Origin: Parietichytrium sp. I65-24A | Taxonomy: Eukaryota > Sar > Bigyra > Thraustochytrida > Thraustochytriidae | Direction: 5' to 3' | NCBI GenBank assembly: GCA_012862575.1 | Contig: BLSF01000097.1 | Span: 38,561 to 102,560, forward strand | Length of the DNA stretch: 64,000 bases | Part shown: one piece after another, positions 1 to 9,800 of the stretch | Position numbering within the stretch: the stretch's first letter is position 1 | Layout of the letters: every line of letters starts with the position of its first letter | Program-made: the position numbers and the translations under genes | Notes under the pieces: generated by a model | Databases searched by the model: none | What the model was told of the DNA's origin: nothing | What the model saw: only the letters and a program-made list of their open reading frames with translations

Positions 1-3000
1 ATGAGCGAGCCCAAAAAATTCGGTACTCTCTTTGGGGTGTATTTGCCTTGCTTGCAGAACATCTTGGGAGTCATCCTATTTCTTCGTTTGCCCTGGATTG
101 TTGGGCAAGCAGGGATAGCTTTGTCGATTGCCGTTGTGATCCTCTGCGTCTCGTCGACAACGCTGACCACTCTCAGTCTCAGTGCTCTGGCAACGAACGG
201 CGAAATTCGCGCCGGCGGCCCATACGCCATCTTGTTGGACTCGATGGGGGCGGAGATTGGAGGCTCAATTGGTGTCTTGTTCTACCTTGGCACTACCGTC
301 GCAGCTTCAATGTACAGCTTGGGAGGAATCGAGGCAATCTACACAAGTTTCATGCCCGACACCGTCGAGCTGTTTGGGTTTGACAGACAAATTCTGGCCA
401 TTTGCTGGACCATCTCTCAAGGGCTGATTGTGTTCGCTGGAATGAAGTATGTCGCAAGAGTCGCCTCGTTCTTCTTAGCAGCTGTTTTGCTGGCCATCTT
501 CTTCATGTTTCTCGGTGCACTTTTGTTCGCTTCAGGGGTTTGGGAGCCGGCGGGCGTTGATCATGCTGCTTCAGCGTCTGAGAACCTCAACTCCAATTTT
601 GAGAAGGATCCAGCGACCGGGATCCTTCCGGATCTTGTATTCATGATCGCCCTCTTCTACCCTTCTGTTACCGGTATTTTGGCGGGCACAAACCGCAGTG
701 CAGTGCTTGCCACACCAGGGCGCTCAATTCCAAAGGGAACACTTGGCGCAATTGGGACCACCTCAACGCTTTACATTTCTACCATTGTGCTTTTCGGTTG
801 CACGGTCGCCAATGAGACACTCAAAACCAATAAACTGATTGGTGCATACATCGCGTGGCCGACCCAGTACGTTGTCGCGATTGGCATCGTTCTGAGCACC
901 TACGGGGCAGGGTTGCAATCTTTAACCGGAGCTCCGCAGCTTCTTCGCTCTATCGCTAATGACGGCCACATCCCATTTTTGCGCGTCTTTGGGACCAAAA
1001 CTGCCTCCGAAGAGCCTCGCCGAGCTGTGCTGTTCACGACAGTGGTCTCAGCACTTGCATGTCTGCCAGGAAACTTGGACTACATCACCCCAATTATCAC
1101 CATGTTCTTCCTCACCATGTATGGAGGCATTAACGCCGCTTGCTTTCTGTCTGCAGCGCTGCGCTCTCCGAGCTTCCGGCCAACATGGCGTTACTTCCAT
1201 TGGTCAACTGCACTCGCCGGTGTGCTTATTTGCGCATGTCTCATGTTTGTGATTTCCGTGCTGTACGCTTTCATCGCGCTTCTCTTGATAAGCGGCATTT
1301 ACCTCTACATCAGGCACAACAGAGACAAGAAGGAGTGGGGCGATGCACTCTTCGGCCTTCGTCTGGACCAAGCAAAGAATGCTTTGCTAGACCTCTCCGC
1401 GATCCATACACAACGCAGGTACAAGGAACTTCGTAAGCGCAACAGACGCAAGCGCATGAAAATGCTGGCCAACGGCATGCCCAGTACTGCCGATCGACTC
1501 TGGGCTGCGATCTGCTGCTGTTGCCCTCGCCGTAAACATGCGTCGGGCGAATCGATGAAGAGCGACTACGAAGGGAGCGGGGTCAGCGTTGCTCTTGGCA
1601 AGCAGGCATACAATGATCTCGATGAGGACGTTGAGGACGTTCATGCATTTGACGAGCAATCGGGTGGTGCGATGAAGGAGACAAATTGGAGGCCGCAAAT
1701 CCTTGTTCTCTGCAAACTTCAGGTTCGCCCGGACAAGCGCGGTGGATTTCGATCATCGCAGCCAGCACTTCTGGAACTCGCTTCGCAGTTAAAGAAAGGT
1801 CGCGGGCTTACGATTGTGAACACCGTATTGTCCGGCGACGTGCTTGACTCTGAGTCCAAGAAGGAATGCGCCAAAGCGAGACGTTTTCTTTCACATCTTT
1901 TGGAGCTATATGATGTCAAAGGTTTCACTGATGTGATCCTCGGCCAAGGCCAAGATCTGCTTGAGCCGTTTCGCGTTCTGTTTCAAAGCAAAGGCCTTGG
2001 TATGCTGAGTCCCAACACAATCATGTGCGGCTGGCCACTCAGTTGGCGTCGTGAGTCTGAGGCAGGGAACCCGGGAACAATTACCAAGCACCAAGAAGCT
2101 TATTGTGCCATGCTCAAGTCGGCGATTGGCTGTCAAAAGGCGCTGATCGTTGTAAAGACGAAGGATCATTTTCCGAGGGACACGAACATTACCAAGTACA
2201 TCGACGTGTGGTGGCTCTTGCACGATGGAGATATGCTCGTGCTCTTGCCATACCTGCTCCAGCGCCACAAGGTTTGGTCGTCTGCAAAGCTACGAATTTT
2301 CGCGATTGCAGACGACTTGGTAGACTTCCAGGCTTCTCATGCAGTGCTCTCCAAACATTTAGAAGAGTTGCGCATTACTGCAAAGATTGAAATGATTCAC
2401 GTCGGTGCCACCCATGCCAGAGATGTCGACCAGAACAGAACAGTAATGATTCGCAACGGGCCAAGCGCTACACCCGACGCACAGCACTCGATATTGTCCG
2501 CGGACCTATTTCAGCCTTTGTCGGACACCGGCGCAGAAAGTGAAGCTGATGGTGGTGATCAGGCAGATGGATCATTCAAGAGCTCATCCGGCTCAGGAAA
2601 GATGTTTGGTATGAAGAAGGCGCGGCGGCGCTCCGCAGGAGAGAAGCCTGCGGACGCCAACTCGAGTAACCAGAACGAGACTGATGTAAAGCGGGTCCAG
2701 GAAATTGCAGATTTTATCAGGCAGAGCAGTGGCCGCGATACACAAAAGTGGATTTCTGAGAAGTACTCCAACAAGTCTGGTGCTCAGAACCTGACGTCCT
2801 TGTTTGCAGGCGCCGAGATGGAGGGCATCACGGAAGGGGAGGAAGGAGAAGAAGGCTTTGCTGAGCCCGATTCCGCGGGCGAGCAGAAGGTCAGCACGGA
2901 GCCTTCCAAAGAAGAAGAGACGGCAACCTCAGCTATCCCAGTTCACAATGCCACCAAGGTGGTGTCAACCGGACTTGCTGCCCTTAGTTCTGGCGCAGTA

Positions 3001-3345
3001 TCAGCCAAAGTCAATGAGACCAAGGTCAATGCGTCTGTGCTGCAGCATGACCTGGAAAAGTCGTTTCTCCCGGAATCCTCTGCTGGTTTTAAGATGCGCC
3101 AAAAGATTCTCTTGCAAAAGGAGATGGACAAGTTGCGGCTGAAAAAGCGTCTGGCAACGGCCACATACTTGAACGAGAAAATCCGCGAGAGATCCAGCAA
3201 AGCTGATCTAGTAGTGCTAAATCTTCCGCTGTCGCGAGTGACCCCGACTCAAGAATTTGTTTCCTACACCGAAAAGCTGACTGAAGGTCTTGATCGTGTC
3301 ATTATGATGCGCGGCCATGGTGATGAAAATGTTGCTTCCCTATAA
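1..3345 (+). CDS. K-Cl cotransporter (SLC12/KCC family)
   Basis: An electroneutral cation-chloride cotransporter of the plasma membrane or an internal membrane, expected to move K+ (or Na+/K+) with Cl- for volume and ion control. The reading frame is open for 1114 residues without an intron. Residues 1-435 are hydrophobic and start with the SLC12 signature GVYLPCLQNILGVILFLRLP; ATNGEIRAGGPY and FYLGTTVAASMYSLG follow, as in KCCs. The C-terminal half is the cytosolic SLC12 domain (QILVLCKLQ near 565) with an acidic, low-complexity insert (about 845-1000). It closes with the KCC-type tail (YTEKLTEGLDRVIMMRG). The ATG is the first base of the window, so an upstream exon or longer N-terminus cannot be excluded; most KCCs have a longer cytosolic N-terminus. 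Confidence 0.93.
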   Translation: MSEPKKFGTLFGVYLPCLQNILGVILFLRLPWIVGQAGIALSIAVVILCVSSTTLTTLSLSALATNGEIRAGGPYAILLDSMGAEIGGSIGVLFYLGTTVAASMYSLGGIEAIYTSFMPDTVELFGFDRQILAICWTISQGLIVFAGMKYVARVASFFLAAVLLAIFFMFLGALLFASGVWEPAGVDHAASASENLNSNFEKDPATGILPDLVFMIALFYPSVTGILAGTNRSAVLATPGRSIPKGTLGAIGTTSTLYISTIVLFGCTVANETLKTNKLIGAYIAWPTQYVVAIGIVLSTYGAGLQSLTGAPQLLRSIANDGHIPFLRVFGTKTASEEPRRAVLFTTVVSALACLPGNLDYITPIITMFFLTMYGGINAACFLSAALRSPSFRPTWRYFHWSTALAGVLICACLMFVISVLYAFIALLLISGIYLYIRHNRDKKEWGDALFGLRLDQAKNALLDLSAIHTQRRYKELRKRNRRKRMKMLANGMPSTADRLWAAICCCCPRRKHASGESMKSDYEGSGVSVALGKQAYNDLDEDVEDVHAFDEQSGGAMKETNWRPQILVLCKLQVRPDKRGGFRSSQPALLELASQLKKGRGLTIVNTVLSGDVLDSESKKECAKARRFLSHLLELYDVKGFTDVILGQGQDLLEPFRVLFQSKGLGMLSPNTIMCGWPLSWRRESEAGNPGTITKHQEAYCAMLKSAIGCQKALIVVKTKDHFPRDTNITKYIDVWWLLHDGDMLVLLPYLLQRHKVWSSAKLRIFAIADDLVDFQASHAVLSKHLEELRITAKIEMIHVGATHARDVDQNRTVMIRNGPSATPDAQHSILSADLFQPLSDTGAESEADGGDQADGSFKSSSGSGKMFGMKKARRRSAGEKPADANSSNQNETDVKRVQEIADFIRQSSGRDTQKWISEKYSNKSGAQNLTSLFAGAEMEGITEGEEGEEGFAEPDSAGEQKVSTEPSKEEETATSAIPVHNATKVVSTGLAALSSGAVSAKVNETKVNASVLQHDLEKSFLPESSAGFKMRQKILLQKEMDKLRLKKRLATATYLNEKIRERSSKADLVVLNLPLSRVTPTQEFVSYTEKLTEGLDRVIMMRGHGDENVASL

Positions 3346-3663
3346 ATAAATACAACGTTCAGTTTCTTACATTTCGGATTCTTTTTTAAAATCAAATAGA
3401 AGAACACAACCTGCCTCTCTCAGCTTGCAGGAGATCTTCTTTAGACAAATATGCGAGAGTGACAAGATGCAAGAGCGTCGGCCCACTTCCGAAGTCAAAG
3501 GGCATCTCTCTATTTCTCTCTTCCGAAGTTATCAAGCCACCTCTTTACTTGTCGGATGCTGCAGCTCACCTTTACCAACGTTGACAGTGCAATTATGTGC
3601 AATTCTGAAGAATAACCTGTTCCGGGATTTTGGGATGACTGCTGACGAAAAGTAAATGTGAGG

Positions 3664-3700
<37 letters not shown>

Positions 3701-4014
3701 GTTACCATGGTGACTCCTGAGTGGGCAGTCTGTCCCATTACCAGTACTCTAATGGCACCGTACGGTATGTTATTCCATAGGAACCTGGAAAACTGTTGTC
3801 GCTGCTCAGCCCTCGATGGTGTGCGAAGGAGGACAACGGACAGAGCCACACGCGCGCATATCCCCAGCAGCTTAGATGCTCCAGAAATTGCGGCGTTGTT
3901 CGCGCTTGGGCAATCAGATATTACACTCCTTTCAATCGACGCTCCTTTGATTTAATAGGAAGCAAGGAAGTATAGTTGCACGCAGAGCGAGTGTAAGAAG
4001 CCGTTGGATCTCCA
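3346..4014. other. Intergenic spacer
   Basis: The spacer between the cotransporter and the next plus-strand gene is AT-richer than its flanks. Apart from an ATC microsatellite I see no reading frame with protein-like character, no RNA gene and no recognisable promoter element. Confidence 0.6.
3665..3700 (+). repeat. (ATC)n microsatellite
   Basis: Twelve uninterrupted ATC units (GAT on the other strand) lie in the spacer. This is a simple trinucleotide repeat and likely length-polymorphic. Confidence 0.97.
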
Positions 4015-4686
4015 ATGTCCGAGTCACTCGCGGGGGAGAGCGAGAGTGAGCTCAGCTTGAGCGACTATGCAGATGAGGGCTTTGAGACGGATGAAAGATC
4101 TCCGGATCCGAATTCACCTCTATCGCGTCGAGGCAGACATCTACAGCTCGAATCGCCAGAAACGAGCAGGAGCTGGGGTAGCCCATTTAGTTCAGCACAA
4201 GCGAGTGCGCAGAGGTCTCTAGACAAGAAATCGCAGTTGCCTGCATTAAAAGGCGATGCTAGTACAGTGAAGGAGCCAAACTTGGAATCTCACAATCGCG
4301 AGTACTCGGCGGGAAACATCGGTATCTATCCACCATCTGAGTCAGTGGACTCATACAACTTTAAAGCACGTCATCAAGACACGTTCGCACAAGAAGACAC
4401 AGCATCCAGCCTTCGGCTTGTGCTTGATCTAGCAAGAACGAATAAAACGCTCGTCCAAAAACCACTCCAAAGAGACAGTGCCAGGCAGCGCGCCGAGCTT
4501 TCCGACGAATTCGAGTTGGTGTACCTTGCATTTATGAAGCATTTAGTCGGTTTCACAGCGTCAAAGGACACTGAGGCCGCGTTGAGCACCCGCTCGAAAG
4601 AAAAGATAATGAGCACTATGCAGGAGATGTTTCTGGATGAAAGAATTGTGTTTTGCATACGAGAGCGATATCTTGCGCTCAAGTGA
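4015..4686 (+). CDS. Hypothetical 223-aa protein
   Basis: I do not recognise this protein. It has an ATG start and is intronless. The first 120 residues are Ser-, Glu- and Asp-rich and probably disordered, with an acidic start (ESLAGESESELSLSDYADEG). Residues 125-223 look helical and more conserved in character, ending in FLDERIVFCIRERYLALK. No signal peptide or membrane segment is visible. It ends 157 bp from the convergent SFT2 gene. Support is the ATG, the length and the amphipathic C-terminal half; a shadow frame of this length is unlikely but possible. Confidence 0.6.
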   Translation: MSESLAGESESELSLSDYADEGFETDERSPDPNSPLSRRGRHLQLESPETSRSWGSPFSSAQASAQRSLDKKSQLPALKGDASTVKEPNLESHNREYSAGNIGIYPPSESVDSYNFKARHQDTFAQEDTASSLRLVLDLARTNKTLVQKPLQRDSARQRAELSDEFELVYLAFMKHLVGFTASKDTEAALSTRSKEKIMSTMQEMFLDERIVFCIRERYLALK

Positions 4687-4842
4687 GCAGTTGGGGGAGA
4701 TGTCACCCTTGCCTAATATATGCAGTAAATTATTATTACTGCCAGCATACAATTTGCTTGAAGAATAGAAAATGAAGAGCAGGAATTACAATAGTAGGAG
4801 TAACTGCAAACGGCACGCTTACCGCGAACTCACAGAAGATGA

Positions 4843-5481
4843 TCAGGAGGTAAAATAGGACCAGGCACGGGAAGACCCTCTGCTGAGGATGTGTCGGCCA
4901 TACGGAATGTACGATGCCATCAACCACAGGTAGCTTGCAAACTGTATGAAGATGAACAAAAAGGTGAGGATGTTCGAGTGCAGATAGAGGGCGCAGAACA
5001 GCGTCATGAACAAGGAGACAAGGTAAATCAGTGTGGCTATGCGCCGCTCCTCCCCGAACATAGTTTTACAAAAGCGCCTAGGCCCCACGAAGAACCAGCT
5101 CGACCCCAAGCTCAGGATATTTCCAAGGCACCAAGGTATCGCAAATTTAGAAGGCTTAATGACGATGAATCCCACGAAAAAACTGCTGGATATGGACATA
5201 AAAGTGCCAAGAGCAAAGCAGAATAGAAAACCGTATAGGCGTGTTTGGTAGCTCATGCCTTCGCAAATTCCGCACAGATCAAGCCCTTCTTCGCTTGGCT
5301 CCTCCACTGGTGCGCCTTCATTGCTCCCACCTACGGACGAGAACGAAAACGAACCCGACAACCGCTGAAAGTATCCCCGAGAGGTTTCTGCAGTGCCCTC
5401 TGCTTGCGCAATTTCAGGATCGTCCACAAGTGTATCTGCCTCTGCGGCACTCGAGACGCCTCTGGAGCTGAACGGCCACAT
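4843..5481 (-). CDS. SFT2-like vesicle transport protein
   Basis: A Golgi/endosome tetraspanning protein of the SFT2/GOT1 family, linked in yeast to fusion of retrograde vesicles with the Golgi. It has 212 residues from ATG. The cytosolic N-terminus (1-75) is acidic and variable. Four membrane segments follow (about 82-102, 112-132, 148-168 and 172-192) with family signatures: CLGNILSLGSSWFFVGP between TM2 and TM3, FGEERRIATLIYL, and ASYIPYGR near the end. The family is usually 160-215 aa, so the length fits. The tail beyond YIPYGR is slightly longer than usual; a short 3' intron cannot be ruled out. It diverges from the dynein heavy chain gene across a 1.4-kb spacer. Confidence 0.88.
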   Translation of the reverse strand: MWPFSSRGVSSAAEADTLVDDPEIAQAEGTAETSRGYFQRLSGSFSFSSVGGSNEGAPVEEPSEEGLDLCGICEGMSYQTRLYGFLFCFALGTFMSISSSFFVGFIVIKPSKFAIPWCLGNILSLGSSWFFVGPRRFCKTMFGEERRIATLIYLVSLFMTLFCALYLHSNILTFLFIFIQFASYLWLMASYIPYGRHILSRGSSRAWSYFTS

Positions 5482-5649
5482 CTCGCTCGCTCACCTTGAC
5501 CCCGTCGCAAACGTGGCAAGCGCTGCCTCAAGACTCTAAGGACTCACTCACCAACCAGCTTGGTGCCTCGCCCTTCCTTTCTTTCACTTTTTACTGAATC
5601 TGGTACTCCCTTGTTCCCCCACCTCTCGCGAAAGGCTCTCAAATTCAGA

Positions 5650-5692
5650 TTTCAGACTATTCAGATATTCAGACTATTCAGACTATTCAGAC
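5650..5692 (+). repeat. ATTCAGACT-type tandem repeat
   Basis: About four to five imperfect copies of a 9-nt unit (ATTCAGACT or ATTCAGAT), just before the GGTCTCAGAT array. Confidence 0.8.
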
Positions 5693-5704
5693 GGACCAGT
5701 CGCC

Positions 5705-5763
5705 GGTCTCAGATGGTCTCAGATGGTCTCAGATGGTCTCAGATGGTCTCAGATGGTCTCAGT
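5705..5763 (+). repeat. GGTCTCAGAT minisatellite
   Basis: Five perfect copies and one diverged copy of the 10-nt unit GGTCTCAGAT in head-to-tail array. The unit shares TCAGA with the array just upstream, so the two may derive from one another. Confidence 0.96.
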
Positions 5764-6622
5764 CTCTCTCACAGCAGACGGGGCAGAAGACACTTTCCAA
5801 ATCCCAAAGCTCACGTAAGCACATCTTACGTAAGCCCATCTACTCACGTCATAGGTTGTATTCTTACGCCACCCGTGTACGTACTAGTACGGGTATGATG
5901 AACTAAGCCATTTATCTAATAGCAGTAAGAGCGTTAAATTACGTAGCATCTATCCCTTCTTATACGACTTCCCTCTACGAACCCTCAATCGAAAGTACCT
6001 TGATTACCTTGATCTAGATTCTACAATTTACACTGTTATAGGCCTATGCCACTACACATTCATTATTAATGTTAAGCTTACTGGCCATGTTGGCCTAGGC
6101 GAACGTATAATTGCCCGCTATCGTTGGAGGGCAGAGCTACCAGTACGCATGGTAGGCGAATTCGACTAGTCTACGGATGTCTACGGTAAGAATCAAATTA
6201 ATGCAGTAAGTATCAGTAAGTCCAATAAGTGCCACAGTCACTGTGCAATACCTCGGCAACGGTCACTTGGGCCGATAGAGCGAGCAAATCAGAAAATCAG
6301 AGCGCTAGCTCTAGAAATAGAGGAGTGAGGAGTGGGAGCTACAGAAGCGAGGGATTGGAGCACTTGAGCACTTCCAAGTTCAACTCGGAGCCTCTCCGAA
6401 CGCATCTCTAAGCCTTCAGCGGCTGGGCCCAGAAGCTAGCTGGCTCGGCGTAGCGGGAGTTGAGGTCGTCAACTCTTTTCTTTGCAAAGCCTGTGCGAGC
6501 TGGAGAGGCGCGAGTGGGAACGCTCAGCTGGGAACCAGCAAGGCACTTGAGTGCGAGGGACGCAGCTGAGACACGGGCTATCATTCCGCAGGCGGTCTTC
6601 ACCAGTCGCCAGAGCTTTCGGG

Positions 6623-6677
6623 AGTGGCAAGTGGAAAGTGGAAAGTGGAAAGTGGAAAGTGGAAAGTGGAAAGTGGC
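6623..6677 (+). repeat. GTGGAAA minisatellite
   Basis: About seven head-to-tail copies of GTGGAAA, bounded by GTGGCAA and GTGGCCA variants. It lies about 205 bp upstream of the dynein heavy chain start, within its likely promoter or 5' UTR. Confidence 0.95.
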
Positions 6678-6881
6678 CAGGGCAAGTGGCAAGTGGCAGA
6701 GCAAGGAGGCAGACACTGTTGCATGATCTGGGCCTGGTGTAAGCATATTTCACACGGCCCGGAGCTCTCTGGAATTTGTTTGGAGTTGTAAGAGTATTTC
6801 TTTTCAGCTCTGGCATAAAGCGGGGATCGTGAGAGGCGGTAGCTCAGAGTTGTTCTTGTGGGACCGGGTTTGTCAAGAGAG

Positions 6882-9800
6882 ATGGAGCAGGGCGGCGGCA
6901 GGAAGATGGAGTCGAACAGTGTCAACTTGGCGTTTCAATATCCAAAGAAAGAAGAGGAGGAGTCCAAGGCAAAGGAGTTGGCACGCACCGCGAGCGACGG
7001 TAAAATTGGAAAGCTGAAGCGCAAATTCCCAAAGAAGCTTCCTAGCATTGCCGGGCAAACTGCATCGACAGCCAATCTTTTGCCAGAGTTCACCTTTCCG
7101 AAGGAAGACGGCGACACCAACCACGGTAGACGGGGAAAGAATGGAGCTTCACAGGACAATACACAACATGGCGCTGCGAGAGCTAGCCGCAAATCCATAA
7201 TGGAGCGATTCTCCGACGAGAGGGCCGAACAAGAAGGGACGGCTGCAAGCTCCGCGTTCAAAGTGAAGCCAGTGCGCCAAATCGACTTTGGACTGCTGAA
7301 CAAGCACCGAAGCAATAAAGTGCAAGTGGTCGAGGCGTTGCCATTCTCCGAGAGCGTGGAGCACCTTCCCAAGCTGCACACCGCCGAAGACGTGATCGCC
7401 TTTTTCGCCCGAAACCGAGAGGAGCCAGATGCAGCATTGTTTGCAGGGGAAGCAAATTTTGCCCCGCTCAAGTTTGTCGCCTTGAATCGTGTCGACAGCC
7501 GTTTGCGGTATCTCCCCTATGACTTGCTTGTCGCAGAGCCTCAACAGATCAACCCAAACGAATACTATATCATGACTTCCACGTCCGTAATGCGATTTGG
7601 AGGGCCGATGTCTGAGCAGGGGCCGTCACACAGCAGCAGCCTACGTGAGGATCAGCTTGAAACAATTCAGCGCTCCATGCCGACAAGGCTCGGAAAGGCT
7701 GCTCCAACTGAAATAATGGAAATGTCACGATGGATACACGAGTCCACATGCTTCCGCGTCATAGCCAATTTGGGGACGTTTAAATACTATTTGGAGCGCA
7801 AGTCGATGCAGAAGTGGCGGGCCGCGGTGAGGTACATCAAGTTTTGCCGAGTGAAGAAGAAGGTGGAGGACCAGTTGCTATTTTTGAAACCGCACTACAG
7901 CACAGCATTTGAACATGCTAATCGCGAGCTGCAGTCGCTGCTCGACAAAAGTGCATTTTGTTTGGAGACAAGGCGATCAACGAATCTTGCTAGCTTTGCA
8001 CAAAAGCAGATTGAAAACCTAGAGGGTAGGATACTGGCGCAAATTGCCCAGACTGGACAAAATATCGGACACGGAGTCGTTCGAGCAATTCAGCTTTTGA
8101 AGAAGGACTTGAGAGCTTTGAACGAGCAGCTGGTAAGAAATAAGAGCACCATTAACAATGCAACAAAGAGCATGGTGGAGGCTAGAGAGGAGAGGGAGAT
8201 GATAGTCAAGAAGATTCAGAATATCGAACACGATCTTGGGCGTCTTCGAGAGCTTTGCCGCTTGATCAACTACATGCTCCTTGGCAAGCTACTCCAATAC
8301 ATTATTGACTCCTACGCGATTCTGGTCGACTTTGTGGCGAATCCGGGCGCTACTCAAGGCGGGGGCGTCTTTCGCGTCATGCTAGAGTTGGCTTTGGGAG
8401 CAAGCAAGCAGCTCGCTGACCAGCCCCCGCCAACGTCCCCGAAGAGCCCAAAAGCAGGAAGCGCATCTCCGAAACGATCCCCTAAGAAGAAGAAAACTGC
8501 CGAGGATAGGTCGGAGGCTCCTTTGGACGAGGGTGAGGCGAATGCACAAGCAGTGATATATGTGTTGGACCCGTCTGAAAACGAAATGTTCAACACTTTT
8601 ACAGATGTATGCACGAAATTGCTGGAGACCGTAGAGTCTTTCCCATTGCTGATGGTCCCAGATAAGGTGTTGTCGGTCAAAGACATGCCAATATACGACC
8701 CGGATTGCTCGCGTGCCCTTCGGGACAATCGTATGAGCGATATGACCAGCTTGACTGCAACTTGTGCAGATTTTGAGTCACTCAACTACACCTTTGGCAA
8801 ACTTTACCAGTCCATCGAACGGTCTTACAAAGACGCAAATACGTTTGGAGAATCATTTGCACAGAAATTCGAGGAGATCTTTCTTGGGCTGACGTCTTTT
8901 GATAGTGAAAACTATGCAGCTGACGACCCCGACTACCTGACGATCAAGAAATCCCTCAACATGTATTCGGATTGGGGTAAGGAGGTGTCCAACATGAAGC
9001 TGGAGACAAAGTGCGGCCCTTTGATGATACTTGAGACAAGGAGCTTCAAAGATAAACTGCTTGGCCTGTTGCTCACCCCCATGAACACTTGCAAAGACTG
9101 TTTGGAACAGCTCGGTCGACAGAAAGTTCAGGAGCTGATAGAGAGCTATCGCACAGCCTGTAACGAGCTAGAAATCGATGCGAACGCTCAACTTGGCGCA
9201 CACTCGGCCTACGTTGAAAAGTACAACAGTCTGCACTTGGAGCAAAAGTTCCTCGATCGCAATTTCGAACTGACTCAAGACATTTACGACCTCATGAAGA
9301 CATTCCAGATCAAGCCAGCCATTGAAGACGCTGCGAGGCTAGAGGAAGTAGCCGAGGAAAAGATCCGATTCGAGGAAAGCCTTGCTTTGGCCCGGAATCA
9401 CATCAGTGCACAAAACAATGCTTACGTTGACAAATTGAAGAACGGGATCAAATCCATGGAAGAGTTCTGCGACCAGATTACTTTGCAGCTCTCTCGCGAA
9501 CCGTTCAATGATCCGTCTCAAAAAGCGGAGGATATGGTGGAGCAAATAACACGTCTGCAGTCTCGGTGGGAGTCATACTTCGAGAAGGCGAAACAATTCG
9601 CTCATTGGATGGAGTTACTTGTAGGCGGGAAGAAACGCCCAGAAGACAAGCCAACTGTGACGTACAATTACGAAGTCGGCTCGGTTGAAAACTGTCGTAT
9701 GATTCTTGAAAAGCGGCTCAGTGTGTGGGGCTGCTGGGATAGGTGGAATAACGACTTTTCTAGGTGGTGGGATTCAGATATATCCGTTCTGCTCAACCCA

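Larger units (their letters stand above)
5482..6881. other. Intergenic spacer between SFT2 and the dynein heavy chain
   Basis: A 1.4-kb divergent spacer that must hold the promoters of both flanking genes. It contains three tandem repeats (listed separately) and one perfect palindrome GTACTAGTAC at 5881-5890. I see no convincing exon or RNA gene. Confidence 0.6.

Noticed and set aside
2559-3200. Minus-strand frames inside the K-Cl cotransporter
   Set aside because: Shadow frames of the acidic, codon-biased C-terminal region; the plus-strand protein explains this DNA.
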